This document shows, one piece after another, positions 16,137-24,067 of a DNA stretch of 43,607 bases. The notes under the pieces were generated by a model that worked only from the letters and a program-made list of their open reading frames with translations, was not told where the DNA came from and did not search any database. Numbering within the stretch: position 1 is the stretch's first letter; every line of letters begins with the position of its first letter. The stretch is from Ilumatobacter coccineus (lineage in GTDB: Bacteria > Actinomycetota > Acidimicrobiia > Acidimicrobiales > Ilumatobacteraceae). The stretch lies in assembly GCA_002748455.1 (NCBI GenBank), contig PDSL01000050.1:1-43607 (forward strand), given 5' to 3'. The translations under genes and the position numbers were made by a program.

Positions 16137-17093
16137 TCAGTCCTCCTGGCGGAACCACTCAGCTCCTGGTCGATCGAGGGTGGTGGCTCGGTCATGCCAG
16201 CCGGGCCCGTCGATCGCCGCGAGTACATCAAGACGGTGGCGCGCTGTCGTCGTGAGGAAGCGTGTGCGTTCGGCTCCGGTGAGTTCGACCGCTTCGTTCC
16301 AGACAGCCCGTCCGACCATCACCCCGCAACAGCCATGGTGTGCTGCAGCGGCGGCTTGGTCCGCAAAGCGTTCGAAGGGGACTCCACCGGACAGGATGAC
16401 CCACGGGATCTGGGAGGCTTCGCCAAGTCGAGCGAGTGGTGTTTCCCACTCAGCTGGATCGAGATGACGGCTGGGGAATTCAGCCTTGAGCACATCACCG
16501 CCGATCGCTGTCAGGCGAGCAGCGGTCTCGACGACGACATCGGCGAGCTCATCGTCGGGCACCGGTCCGCCGCCGGGTTGATACGACAAGGGTTCGACGA
16601 ACAGCGGGAGCGCATGGGCGCGACATTGTTCGGCGATCGAACCGACGAGTTCATCATGGCGAGGGGCGGTGGCTCCATCGGGGTGGTAATAGATCAAGAG
16701 CTTGACGCCGTCAGCTCCGAGGGCGAGCGCCTGATCGACGCTCCAGCCATCGAGGACCTTGCTGACTCGATCTCCACCATCGGGGACATAGCCAGTGGCT
16801 TCGAGCGCCAGGACCAGTCCACGGCCTCCGGCAAGCGCCCCATCGGTGATCGCCTGGGCTGCTCCATATTCGGGATCGGTCAAGATCGACGATGCTGCCG
16901 GGCCGAGTGCCCGAATCACGTCGAGTTTGAAATCGGTGAGCTGATCGGGTGTGGTTCCCTCACCCAGAGCTCGCATCAGGTTTTGGCGGTGATCGATCGC
17001 CAGCATGGTGATTCGCCCCTTGGCATCGGCGATCGCCGCCAGGCGTCGCCGCACACCAAGCGATGGTTGATACGAACTCGAGGTGGTCATCAC
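16137..17093 (-). CDS. lacD: Tagatose 1,6-bisphosphate aldolase, class I (LacD family)
   Basis: This 318-residue TIM-barrel aldolase should split tagatose 1,6-bisphosphate into dihydroxyacetone phosphate and glyceraldehyde 3-phosphate. Recognisable LacD elements are MLAIDHRQNL (30-39), the ADGVKLLIYYHPD segment (127-139), FVEPLSY (165-171), and GGDVLKAEFP, where K203 lies where LacD forms the Schiff base. The ILSGGVPFERF segment near residue 260 supplies the phosphate-binding loop. Its ATG overlaps the TGA of the deacetylase gene (ATGA), so it is within a tightly coupled operon. Sulfofructose-phosphate aldolases share this fold, but the NagA and GatZ neighbours favour an amino sugar/tagatose route. 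Confidence 0.85.
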   Translation of the reverse strand: MMTTSSSYQPSLGVRRRLAAIADAKGRITMLAIDHRQNLMRALGEGTTPDQLTDFKLDVIRALGPAASSILTDPEYGAAQAITDGALAGGRGLVLALEATGYVPDGGDRVSKVLDGWSVDQALALGADGVKLLIYYHPDGATAPRHDELVGSIAEQCRAHALPLFVEPLSYQPGGGPVPDDELADVVVETAARLTAIGGDVLKAEFPSRHLDPAEWETPLARLGEASQIPWVILSGGVPFERFADQAAAAAHHGCCGVMVGRAVWNEAVELTGAERTRFLTTTARHRLDVLAAIDGPGWHDRATTLDRPGAEWFRQED

Positions 17094-18223
17094 GGAATCT
17101 CCTTAGGGGACAGATGGGGGAGAGGGTCGAGCTGTTGGCCATGTCGCCAGACTTCGACCAGGTCGTAGTCGGGGGTCATGACCAAGATGTCGGCCAGCGA
17201 TCCGACAGCGAGGGTTCCGGCATCGAGACCAAGCGAGCGGGCCGGCACGGTGGTGGCGGCGGCAAACGCTTGTTCAGGGCGCACGCCAGCCGAGATCGCG
17301 TAGCGGACGGTGTCGAACAAGGTTGACACACTGCCGGCGATCGAACCGCCTCCAGCCAATCGCGACACCCGGCCCTCGACCTCGACCTCCAAGCGGCCGA
17401 GGAGGAACCGGCCATCGCCCAATCCGGTCGCTGGGGTGGCATCGCTGATCAGGGTGACCCGATCACCGGCGATGGCGAACGTGGCCGTGATCGTGGCATC
17501 GGCAAGATGGATGCCATCGGCGATGATCTCGACATACATCTCATCGCTGGCTCCAGCAGCGAGACACGCCAGGGCAGCTCCCGGGCTGCGGTGGTGGGGT
17601 GGAGCCATCCCATTGAAGAGATGGGTGGCGATCAGGCTGGTCGGCTGGGCTCGTTGGGCAGCGATTGCAGCATTGACTTGGTCGGCACTGGCCGCGGTAT
17701 GACCGAGTGCAACTCGAACCTCATGGTCGTTCAGGACCGCGATCGTCGGACCAGCTCCCGGTAGCTCGGGGGCGATGGTCATCATCTTGATCCCGCCTTG
17801 GCCCTCGTCGATCCAGCGGCGGGTCAGGTCTGCACTGGGATCGGCCAGAGCGGCAGGGTCTTGGGCTCCACAATGGTGAGACGACAAGAACGGGCCTTCG
17901 AGATGGATTCCGCCGATCGTCTGGTCAGCTACCGAGGGAACCAGGTGGGTGATCCGATCGCTGAGATCGTTCGCCGTCGCGGTGACCAAACTGGCGATCA
18001 CCGTAGTGGTGCCGCTGCGATGGTGAAGGCCGGCGGCAATGGCGGTGTCGCCGATGCCAAATTCGTGGCCACCGCCGCCGTGGCAGTGGGTGTCGACCAG
18101 GCCGGGCGCCAGACGTAACGACGGATCGCCGCCATCGGTGATCTCGACGATTCGATCATCCTGAATCGTGATGGTGACCGGGGTATCGGCGCCGATCGGT
18201 GTCCCTGAAACAGTGCAGGTCAT
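17090..18223 (-). CDS. nagA: N-acetyl-hexosamine-6-phosphate deacetylase (NagA/AgaA)
   Basis: This 377-residue amidohydrolase removes the acetyl group of N-acetylglucosamine- or N-acetylgalactosamine-6-phosphate. Metal and catalytic residues are in place: HCH at 46-48, E109 in HLEGPF, H175 in ALGHTAA, H201 in HLFNGM, DGIH at 236-239 and the catalytic D261 in LISDATPA. The length is typical. It overlaps the ROK kinase upstream and lacD downstream by 4 bp each (ATGA), so translation of the three is coupled. Because the rest of the operon leads to tagatose phosphates and not fructose phosphates, GalNAc-6-phosphate (AgaA activity) is the likelier substrate. The sequence alone does not separate NagA from AgaA, so the symbol is a family label. 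Confidence 0.87.
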   Translation of the reverse strand: MTCTVSGTPIGADTPVTITIQDDRIVEITDGGDPSLRLAPGLVDTHCHGGGGHEFGIGDTAIAAGLHHRSGTTTVIASLVTATANDLSDRITHLVPSVADQTIGGIHLEGPFLSSHHCGAQDPAALADPSADLTRRWIDEGQGGIKMMTIAPELPGAGPTIAVLNDHEVRVALGHTAASADQVNAAIAAQRAQPTSLIATHLFNGMAPPHHRSPGAALACLAAGASDEMYVEIIADGIHLADATITATFAIAGDRVTLISDATPATGLGDGRFLLGRLEVEVEGRVSRLAGGGSIAGSVSTLFDTVRYAISAGVRPEQAFAAATTVPARSLGLDAGTLAVGSLADILVMTPDYDLVEVWRHGQQLDPLPHLSPKEIP

Positions 18224-19104
18224 GTCATACTCCGAGCGAGAAGGGCGGCGCCCACGATAACCGACCGACCGGCGAAGAGTCCGGGCACGATGTCCGGGAC
18301 GCTCTCGACGACGGCGAGTTCGGCGACACGATCTCGCAAGGGATCGATCAGGCGGGATCCAGCGTTGGAGAGACCACCGGTGATCACGATCCGTTCGCTG
18401 CCGACGATGGCGACCAGCGCAAGCAAGGAGCGAGCGAGAGCATCGATGGCATCATCCCAGACCGAACGGGCGACCGGATCGGTATCGAGCAGGGCAGCCA
18501 CACCAGCTGCGCCATCGACCGCTCGGTCGGTTCTGGCGTGATACCGCTGGGCGATCGCCGATGCCGATGCGATCGATTCGAGGCACCCGGTCCGTCCACA
18601 CACACAGACCGTCGACCTGGCTGGTGTGAGGAGAGCGACATGGCCGATCTCGCCGATCGAGGTCCCTTCCAAGCGGCGATGATCAACCCAGATGCTGGAT
18701 GAGATACCGGTGCCGATGACCACGACCGCAAGATTGGCGGCTCCACCCCCAGCGCCGAGTTCGTGTTCGGCGATTCCGCCGGCAGTGACATCATGGCCGA
18801 TCGCCACCGGAGCGGTGATGTGGGGTCGGAGCAGGTCGGCGAGGGGAGCATTTTTCCAGCCCAGCGTGGCGCTATGGAGGCCGATCCCCGCGGACTGATC
18901 GACCAGGCCGGGGACCACAACCCCCACCGGGAGGTCGGTGGCGTCGAGATCGCGCAGGAGTTGAACGATCCGCGAGGTGACCGCTTGTGCTGGATCATCG
19001 CCCCGTGGCGTCGGCACCACGATGCGTTGTTGGGCCACGTTCGAACTGTCGAGGACTTCTACCTTGATGGTGGTGCCGCCGACATCGACCGCGGCGACCT
19101 TCAC
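18220..19104 (-). CDS. ROK-family amino sugar kinase (AgaK/NagK-like)
   Basis: This 294-residue ROK kinase is without a DNA-binding domain. The phosphate loop DVGGTT is at 7-12, the catalytic Asp is D105 in GHDVTAGG, the sugar-binding GEIGH motif is at 151-155 and the zinc signature CVCGRTGC is at 167-174. In this operon it should phosphorylate the imported N-acetyl-hexosamine (GalNAc or GlcNAc) at C6, since the transporter is an ABC type that delivers unphosphorylated sugar. It overlaps both neighbours by 4 bp. Compared with the ROK kinase at 236-1162, the usual ND pair is HD (residues 104-105), which also occurs in the family. Specificity is inferred from context. Confidence 0.83.
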   Translation of the reverse strand: MKVAAVDVGGTTIKVEVLDSSNVAQQRIVVPTPRGDDPAQAVTSRIVQLLRDLDATDLPVGVVVPGLVDQSAGIGLHSATLGWKNAPLADLLRPHITAPVAIGHDVTAGGIAEHELGAGGGAANLAVVVIGTGISSSIWVDHRRLEGTSIGEIGHVALLTPARSTVCVCGRTGCLESIASASAIAQRYHARTDRAVDGAAGVAALLDTDPVARSVWDDAIDALARSLLALVAIVGSERIVITGGLSNAGSRLIDPLRDRVAELAVVESVPDIVPGLFAGRSVIVGAALLARSMT

Positions 19105-19997
19105 GACAGAACCACGCTGCGGGTCAAGGACCTCGGGCTGTCAGGATCGAGGCCTCGACGACGAGCCATTGCCAATGCCAAGCGGTGGGTGCCGACCAAT
19201 TCGGCCATCGGATCCGACATCGATCGGCGAAGGGTCGCCCCGGTGGCGATGATCTGGTCGTCCAGTCCAGGGGGGAGCTGGTCGAGTGCCCAGACGCCTC
19301 GCTGGGGCTGAGCAATACTGATCGGGCCGTGCCGGTACTCCATCGAGACATAGGCTTCCGACCAGAACTGGGCCGATTCTCGTAGCTTGAGAGCTGCTTC
19401 TTCGGCGAGGGGATAGGCCCACCCCGATCCGAGATAGGTCACCTGGTCGACTTCGGTGAGGTCGCCGAGGAGGTCGTCATCACTCATCTCGACAACCTCT
19501 GAGGCGGCCTCGATCGCTGGACCGAGATCGTCGCCAATCGAGAGGCGCAACGCCGACAGGGCGGTCGTGGCAAACCTGGTTTGAACCACTGAGCTTTCGT
19601 CGGCATCAGCGAGGACGATGACACGATCGGCCAGCTCGGCGATCGGTGTGTCGGCCACGCCGACGATGGCCAGGGTTGGGACTGTGGTGTTCTTGATGGC
19701 CTCGATCACTTCCGAGGTGGTGCCACTGCGGCTGATGGCGATCAGAGCGTCATAGGGGCGGCTCGCGGCGACATCGCTGGCGACCCACGCATCGGTGGTC
19801 CCGCGTCCGAGCGATTCGCGGCGAGCAGCATAGGCGCCAGCGATGTTGTACGAGGTTCCGCAACCGATAGCGGCGACCCGGGCATCAGCAGCCGGGAGCA
19901 GGGAGAGATCGCAGGTATCAGCAAGTTGGCTCCACAAGCCAGGCTGGCTAGCGATCTCGCGCTCCATGTGCTGGCCAAGGTGATTCAGCGACGACAT
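19101..19997 (-). CDS. SIS-domain amino sugar-6-phosphate deaminase/isomerase (AgaS-like)
   Basis: This 298-residue protein has two SIS sugar-phosphate domains (about 30-165 and 185-290) and no glutaminase domain. It therefore resembles the isomerase half of GlmS and the AgaS/NagB-II deaminases. Seen motifs are GCGTSYNI, ISRSGTTSEVIEA and YRHGPIS, all lining the sugar-phosphate site. In the operon it should convert galactosamine-6-phosphate to tagatose-6-phosphate plus ammonia (or glucosamine-6-phosphate to fructose-6-phosphate). The ATG at 19997 is chosen for GGGAG 8 nt upstream; the open frame extends further, but into the divergent promoter. It is the first gene of the five-gene operon and overlaps the ROK kinase by 4 bp. 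Confidence 0.83.
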   Translation of the reverse strand: MSSLNHLGQHMEREIASQPGLWSQLADTCDLSLLPAADARVAAIGCGTSYNIAGAYAARRESLGRGTTDAWVASDVAASRPYDALIAISRSGTTSEVIEAIKNTTVPTLAIVGVADTPIAELADRVIVLADADESSVVQTRFATTALSALRLSIGDDLGPAIEAASEVVEMSDDDLLGDLTEVDQVTYLGSGWAYPLAEEAALKLRESAQFWSEAYVSMEYRHGPISIAQPQRGVWALDQLPPGLDDQIIATGATLRRSMSDPMAELVGTHRLALAMARRRGLDPDSPRSLTRSVVLS

Positions 19998-20127
19998 TCT
20001 GGCTCCCTCGCGATTGATCAATCGTGAGCGAATATACCTCCACTTGCGCATAAACGCCAGTTCTGCATAATCTGTTCTCGAGTTGTCCACCCGGGCGGCT
20101 CGTGCAAGCTTGTGGGAGGAGAACCTT
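19998..20127. promoter_or_regulatory. Divergent promoter/operator of the amino sugar operons
   Basis: This 130-bp region separates agaS (leftward) and the binding-protein gene (rightward). A perfect 14-bp palindrome, CGATTGATCAATCG, lies at 20011-20024. Leftward, TATATT (complement of 20031-20036) is a good -10 box and places the palindrome at or just after the transcription start of agaS, the classic repressor position. Rightward, TTGCGC (20044-20049), 16 bp and CATAAT (20066-20071) form a plausible promoter. The two GCATAA repeats (20048-20053 and 20065-20070) are direct repeats 17 bp apart. GGAGGAG at 20116-20122 is the ribosome-binding site of the binding-protein gene. The DeoR protein at 23249 is the obvious candidate ligand for these sites. 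Confidence 0.6.
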
Positions 20128-21459
20128 ATGAGAGCAAGCAAGTTCGGCGCGATTGTCGCCGGTCTGTCCCTAGTCCTGGCGGCGTGCGGAAGCGGCACCT
20201 CGGAATCATCCGAAAGCGCACCCGACGAGAAGCCAGCAACCGAGGAGTCGTCAAGTGGCGCATCCGAAGCCGCTGAAGACGAATCGTCGGAACCGGCCGG
20301 GGATGAGTCATCGGCAGAGCCGGTCGAGATTTCCCTTCTCGTGCCGACCTATAGCGACAACACCAAGTCCATTTGGGAAGGCTTAATCGCCGACTTCCAG
20401 GAGGCCAATCCGAATATCACGGTCAAGCTGGAGATCCAGTCGTGGGACAACATCAATGATGTGATCCGGACCAAGATCCAAGGCAATGACGCTCCGGACA
20501 TCTTGAACGTCGACGCCTTCGCCTCATTCGCTGCCGACGGGCTGCTGTACCCGGTTGAAGAGATCGTTTCACCTGAGACGATCGCCGACATTCAGGATTC
20601 GTTTGCTGACAACGCATCGGTCGATGGCGTGATGTATGGGCTGCCCTTGATCGCCTCGGCTCGTACGGTGTTCTACAACACCGACCTGTTTGAGCAGGCT
20701 GGGGTGACCGCTCCTCCCAAGACCTGGGACGAGCTCCTCGAAGCCGCGAAGGCAATCTCCGCTCTCGGCGGCGACATCTATGGATACGGCATGCCGCTCG
20801 GGAACGAAGAAGCTCAGGCCGAAACCTCGGTGTGGGTCTTCGGAGCTGGTGGAGTCTGGACCGATGGCACCAAGGTGACCGTCGATACTCCTGAAGCCCT
20901 CGAAGCTGCCCAGTTCATGGCTCGGATGGTCGGCGAAGGCGCTACCCAGCCCGACGCTGGTGCAACCGACCGCACCCCGCTGATGAATGTCTTCATCCAG
21001 GGCAAGATCGGCATGATGGTCGGTCTTCCTCCGGTGATCGGCCAGATCGCTGAGCGGAACCCTGACCTCAACTACGGCATGGCTCCGATCGCCACCAAGG
21101 ACGGCAGCGCTGTCACCCTCGGCGTAGCTGACCACTTGATGGCATTCAACAATGGCACTGACAAGGGTGAAGCCATTGGCGCCTTCCTCGACTTCTTCTA
21201 CACCACCGAGAACTATCTCAAGTTCGCCGATGGCGAAGGTTTCCTCCCGACCACCAAGTCCGGAGCTGAGGCCACCGCCAACGCCGAGAAGTTCGCCGCC
21301 TTCCTCGAGGTGCTTCCGGGAGCCAGGTTCTACCCGAGCACCAATGCCCAGTGGCCGATCGCCCAGGCTGGTCTTCAGAACCAGATCGGTCGGATCGCCC
21401 AGGGTGATGACCCGGCGGCAGTGTTGGCCGAGATCCAAGAGCGCGTGGACGCTGGCTGA
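20128..21459 (+). CDS. ABC sugar transporter solute-binding lipoprotein (family 1)
   Basis: This 443-residue extracellular lipoprotein has signal peptide and lipobox ending LAAC with the lipidated cysteine at 20. A 45-residue linker rich in Ser, Glu and Asp tethers the domain. A carbohydrate-binding fold like the UgpB/MalE/MsmE group follows (SLLVPTYSDNTKSIWEGLIADFQEANPNI... type opening, then NVDAFASFA, YNTDLFEQAGVTAPPKTWDE). The start is ATG 20128 with GGAGGAG upstream, not the earlier GTG-type frames. It is the first gene of the transporter operon, divergent from the catabolic operon. The ligand is inferred to be GalNAc or a related amino sugar or oligosaccharide from these neighbours. Confidence 0.88.
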   Translation: MRASKFGAIVAGLSLVLAACGSGTSESSESAPDEKPATEESSSGASEAAEDESSEPAGDESSAEPVEISLLVPTYSDNTKSIWEGLIADFQEANPNITVKLEIQSWDNINDVIRTKIQGNDAPDILNVDAFASFAADGLLYPVEEIVSPETIADIQDSFADNASVDGVMYGLPLIASARTVFYNTDLFEQAGVTAPPKTWDELLEAAKAISALGGDIYGYGMPLGNEEAQAETSVWVFGAGGVWTDGTKVTVDTPEALEAAQFMARMVGEGATQPDAGATDRTPLMNVFIQGKIGMMVGLPPVIGQIAERNPDLNYGMAPIATKDGSAVTLGVADHLMAFNNGTDKGEAIGAFLDFFYTTENYLKFADGEGFLPTTKSGAEATANAEKFAAFLEVLPGARFYPSTNAQWPIAQAGLQNQIGRIAQGDDPAAVLAEIQERVDAG

Positions 21460-21465
21460 TCGATC

Positions 21466-22368
21466 ATGAAAGGTGAGGACCGGAATTCGGTGAGGGCAGC
21501 ACTGCGAGCACTTCCCTGGCTGGCACCGGTCCTTACCCTCATTTTCCTTATCGTCCTGTTCCCGGCTGGGTACATGATCTGGACGTCGACTCGTGATCTG
21601 AGTCAATACGGCGTCGATCGTGGCCCAGCCGGGCTCGACAACTATCGGGCATTGTTGTCGTTCGATGCGATGCCTCGGGTCTTGACCAATACGGCGATCT
21701 GGGTGATCGGCGTGGTGGGCTTGACCCTCCTGATCTCGATGGGGATTGCTCAATTCCTGTCGAAAGAGTTCCCTGGTCGGACCCTGGTGAGGATCTCCCT
21801 GATCATTCCGTGGGCGGCCAGCGTGGTGATGACCAGCGTGATCTTCGTGTACGGGCTCGATCCCTTCTACGGGGTGATGAATCGCATGCTGGTCGATGTC
21901 GGAATTCTCGACGCGCCGTTCGGGTTTACTCGCAACCCGGTGCCGGCATTTATCGCGTCGATGGTGATCGCGATCTTTGTATCGCTGCCCTTCACCACCT
22001 ATGCCATCCTGTCGGGTCTCCAAACCATCCCCGGCGATGTGATCGAAGCTGCCCTGGTCGATGGAGCAACGCCATGGCAGGTCTACCGCCAGGTGGTGCT
22101 TCCGCTCCTGCGGCCAGCGATCGCTGTGGCGACGATCATCAATGTGATCAATGTCTTCAACAGCTTGCCGATCCTCCAGGTGATGACCGGATCGTTGCCG
22201 GGCTACGACGCCGACACCACCACAACCTTGATCTTTAAGTTCATTCGAGCTGAGCTGGCGGTCGATACCGCCAGTGCACTCAGCGTGCTGAACTTTGTGT
22301 TCATCTTGTTGATCATCGGCCTCTATCTGGTGATCCTCAAGCCTCTCCGCCAGGTGGAGGAGTCCTGA
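21466..22368 (+). CDS. ABC sugar transporter permease, MalF/UgpA type
   Basis: This 300-residue inner-membrane protein has six apparent transmembrane helices. The binding-protein-dependent permease signature is present: the EAA loop reads VIEAALVDGATPWQVYRQVVLP near residue 200, which contacts the ATPase. The N-terminal helix LPWLAPVLTLIFLIVLFPAG is typical of the MalF group without the long insertion of E. coli MalF. It begins 6 bp after the binding-protein stop. It should form the heterodimeric channel with the next gene. No ATPase gene is present in the cluster. Confidence 0.88.
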   Translation: MKGEDRNSVRAALRALPWLAPVLTLIFLIVLFPAGYMIWTSTRDLSQYGVDRGPAGLDNYRALLSFDAMPRVLTNTAIWVIGVVGLTLLISMGIAQFLSKEFPGRTLVRISLIIPWAASVVMTSVIFVYGLDPFYGVMNRMLVDVGILDAPFGFTRNPVPAFIASMVIAIFVSLPFTTYAILSGLQTIPGDVIEAALVDGATPWQVYRQVVLPLLRPAIAVATIINVINVFNSLPILQVMTGSLPGYDADTTTTLIFKFIRAELAVDTASALSVLNFVFILLIIGLYLVILKPLRQVEES

Positions 22369-22369
22369 C

Positions 22370-23218
22370 ATGGCCACCTATGGAGCGAACCCCACCGGTC
22401 GGCGTCGCTGGCTCTATTCAGCCATCGGCTTTGCCATGCTGGCGTTCTTTGTCTTCCCCTATGTCGTGATGGCGATCGGGTCGCTGAAATCCCGCCAAGA
22501 GATCCTCTCGGTACCACCCACCTATCTTCCTACCGAATGGCAATGGTCGAACTATGTGACCATGTGGTCGACGCCCGAGACGCCCTTGCCGTTCAACCTC
22601 CTGTCGACGGTGATCATCGCCTCGTGCTCGACAGCGCTGGTGTTTGTGGTGGCGGTTCCAGCTGCCTACTACACCGCTCGCCATCGCTTCCCCGGCCGAG
22701 GGGTCTTCCTCCTCTTGGTCTTGATGACCCAGATGCTCCAGCCCACCGTGTTGGCTGCCGGCCTGTTCCGGCAGTTCTTGAGCGTGGGCATCAATGACAC
22801 CTTGATCGCCATGATCCTCGTCAATGCCGCCTTTACCTTGTCATTCGCTGTCTGGATCATGCACAGCTTCTTTGCGGCGGTGCCAGAAGCGGTCGAAGAG
22901 GCTGCTCGGATCGATGGTGCATCCAATATGACCGTCCTGCGCAAGATCACCTTGCCCCTGGTGTGGCCGGGCATCGTGACCGCGGTGATCTTCAGCTTTG
23001 TTGCTGCGTGGAACGAATTCGCCGCATCGCTGGTCATCTTGACCACCGACAAAAACCAGCCGCTCTCGGTTGCGTTGACCAAGTTTGTCGGCCAATACGA
23101 CTCGGCCTGGCAATACGTGTTCGGGGTATCGGTGGTCGGTATTGTGCCGGTCTTGATCCTGTTCGGCCTGATCGAAAAGCGACTGGTCGCTGGCCTTACC
23201 GCTGGTGCGGTGAAATAG
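22370..23218 (+). CDS. ABC sugar transporter permease, MalG/UgpE type
   Basis: This 282-residue protein has six predicted membrane helices and the EAA loop AVEEAARIDGASNMTVLRKI near residue 180. The SFVAAWNEFAASL segment after it is typical of the MalG group. It starts 1 nt after the stop of the MalF-type permease and so is co-translated. It is the second half of the channel. A shared multi-sugar ATPase (MsmK/MsiK type) encoded elsewhere must energise the importer, as is common in actinobacteria. Confidence 0.88.
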   Translation: MATYGANPTGRRRWLYSAIGFAMLAFFVFPYVVMAIGSLKSRQEILSVPPTYLPTEWQWSNYVTMWSTPETPLPFNLLSTVIIASCSTALVFVVAVPAAYYTARHRFPGRGVFLLLVLMTQMLQPTVLAAGLFRQFLSVGINDTLIAMILVNAAFTLSFAVWIMHSFFAAVPEAVEEAARIDGASNMTVLRKITLPLVWPGIVTAVIFSFVAAWNEFAASLVILTTDKNQPLSVALTKFVGQYDSAWQYVFGVSVVGIVPVLILFGLIEKRLVAGLTAGAVK

Positions 23219-23248
23219 GATCATCACGACCACCCGAGGAGTGAAGTC

Positions 23249-24019
23249 GTGAAGCCTCATGAACGGATGTCAGCGATCGTCGAACTCCTCGCTGAGCGCG
23301 GGACGCTCTCGGTCAACGAAACCGCTGAGCTGTTGGGAGCGTCCCCAGCCACCATCCGTCGAGACTTTGGGTCCTTAGCCGACAACGAACTGGCCACTCG
23401 CACCTTTGGGGGCATCGTGTCCGATCAGGTGTCGTATGCCCTGCCGGTCAGTCATCGGATACCAGCCGACGACCCTCGTCACCGGATCGCTGAAGCGGCG
23501 GCAGCGATGATCTCGGAGGGCGACACGGTGGGGCTGAATGGGGGAACCACCACCGCTGAAGTCGGGCGCCAGATCGGGGCTCGCAGTGAACGGTTCTCGA
23601 CACCGATCACCTTGGTGACCAATGCGGTCAACCTGGCGACCCAACTCGCCCTGCGCTCCAACGTCACCATCATCGTCACCGGTGGAGTCTTGAGAACTCA
23701 CTCCTATGAGCTGATTGGGCCACTTGCTCTCCAATCACTGGACGCGGTCCGGTTGGACTATGCGGTCATCGGAGCCGAAGGGCTGTCGGTCGATGGGGGA
23801 GCGATGTGCCACCACCACGATGAAGCTGCTGTCGGGGCTCGCTTGGCCGAGCACGCTCGGCGGGTGATCCTGGTCGCGGCAGCCCACAAGCTGGGACGGA
23901 TGAGCTTGGCCAGCATCGCCCCGCTCGACCAGATCGATGTGGTGATCAGCGATGCCGATCCCACCCACGAGGTCATGGTGGCCTGTGGCAAACTCGGCTG
24001 CGAGATCGTCACCGTCTGA
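23249..24019 (+). CDS. DeoR/GlpR-family transcriptional regulator (AgaR-like)
   Basis: This 256-residue regulator has an N-terminal DeoR helix-turn-helix (about 3-58: ERMSAIVELLAERGTLSV, then SPATIRRDFGSLADNE). A C-terminal ISOCOT phosphosugar sensor domain follows (LNGGTTTAEVGRQIG, TNAVNLATQLA, TGGVLRTHSYELIGPLA, IGAEGLSVDGG). Such proteins usually repress a catabolic operon and are released by a sugar-phosphate intermediate. The GTG at 23249 has GAGGAG 7 nt upstream. The gene closes the transporter operon, 30 bp after the second permease, so the regulator would control its own synthesis together with the uptake system and, through the shared region at 19998-20127, the catabolic operon. Confidence 0.86.
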   Translation: MKPHERMSAIVELLAERGTLSVNETAELLGASPATIRRDFGSLADNELATRTFGGIVSDQVSYALPVSHRIPADDPRHRIAEAAAAMISEGDTVGLNGGTTTAEVGRQIGARSERFSTPITLVTNAVNLATQLALRSNVTIIVTGGVLRTHSYELIGPLALQSLDAVRLDYAVIGAEGLSVDGGAMCHHHDEAAVGARLAEHARRVILVAAAHKLGRMSLASIAPLDQIDVVISDADPTHEVMVACGKLGCEIVTV

Positions 24020-24067
24020 GGGCAGCGATGCTGTGGTTTTCTCGGTTGGCCGTGGGAGACTGCACAG

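Noticed and set aside
20569..22377. 602-codon open frame on the minus strand across the sugar-binding protein and permease
   Set aside because: It is antisense to two clear transporter genes, with composition typical of a shadow frame and no start context.
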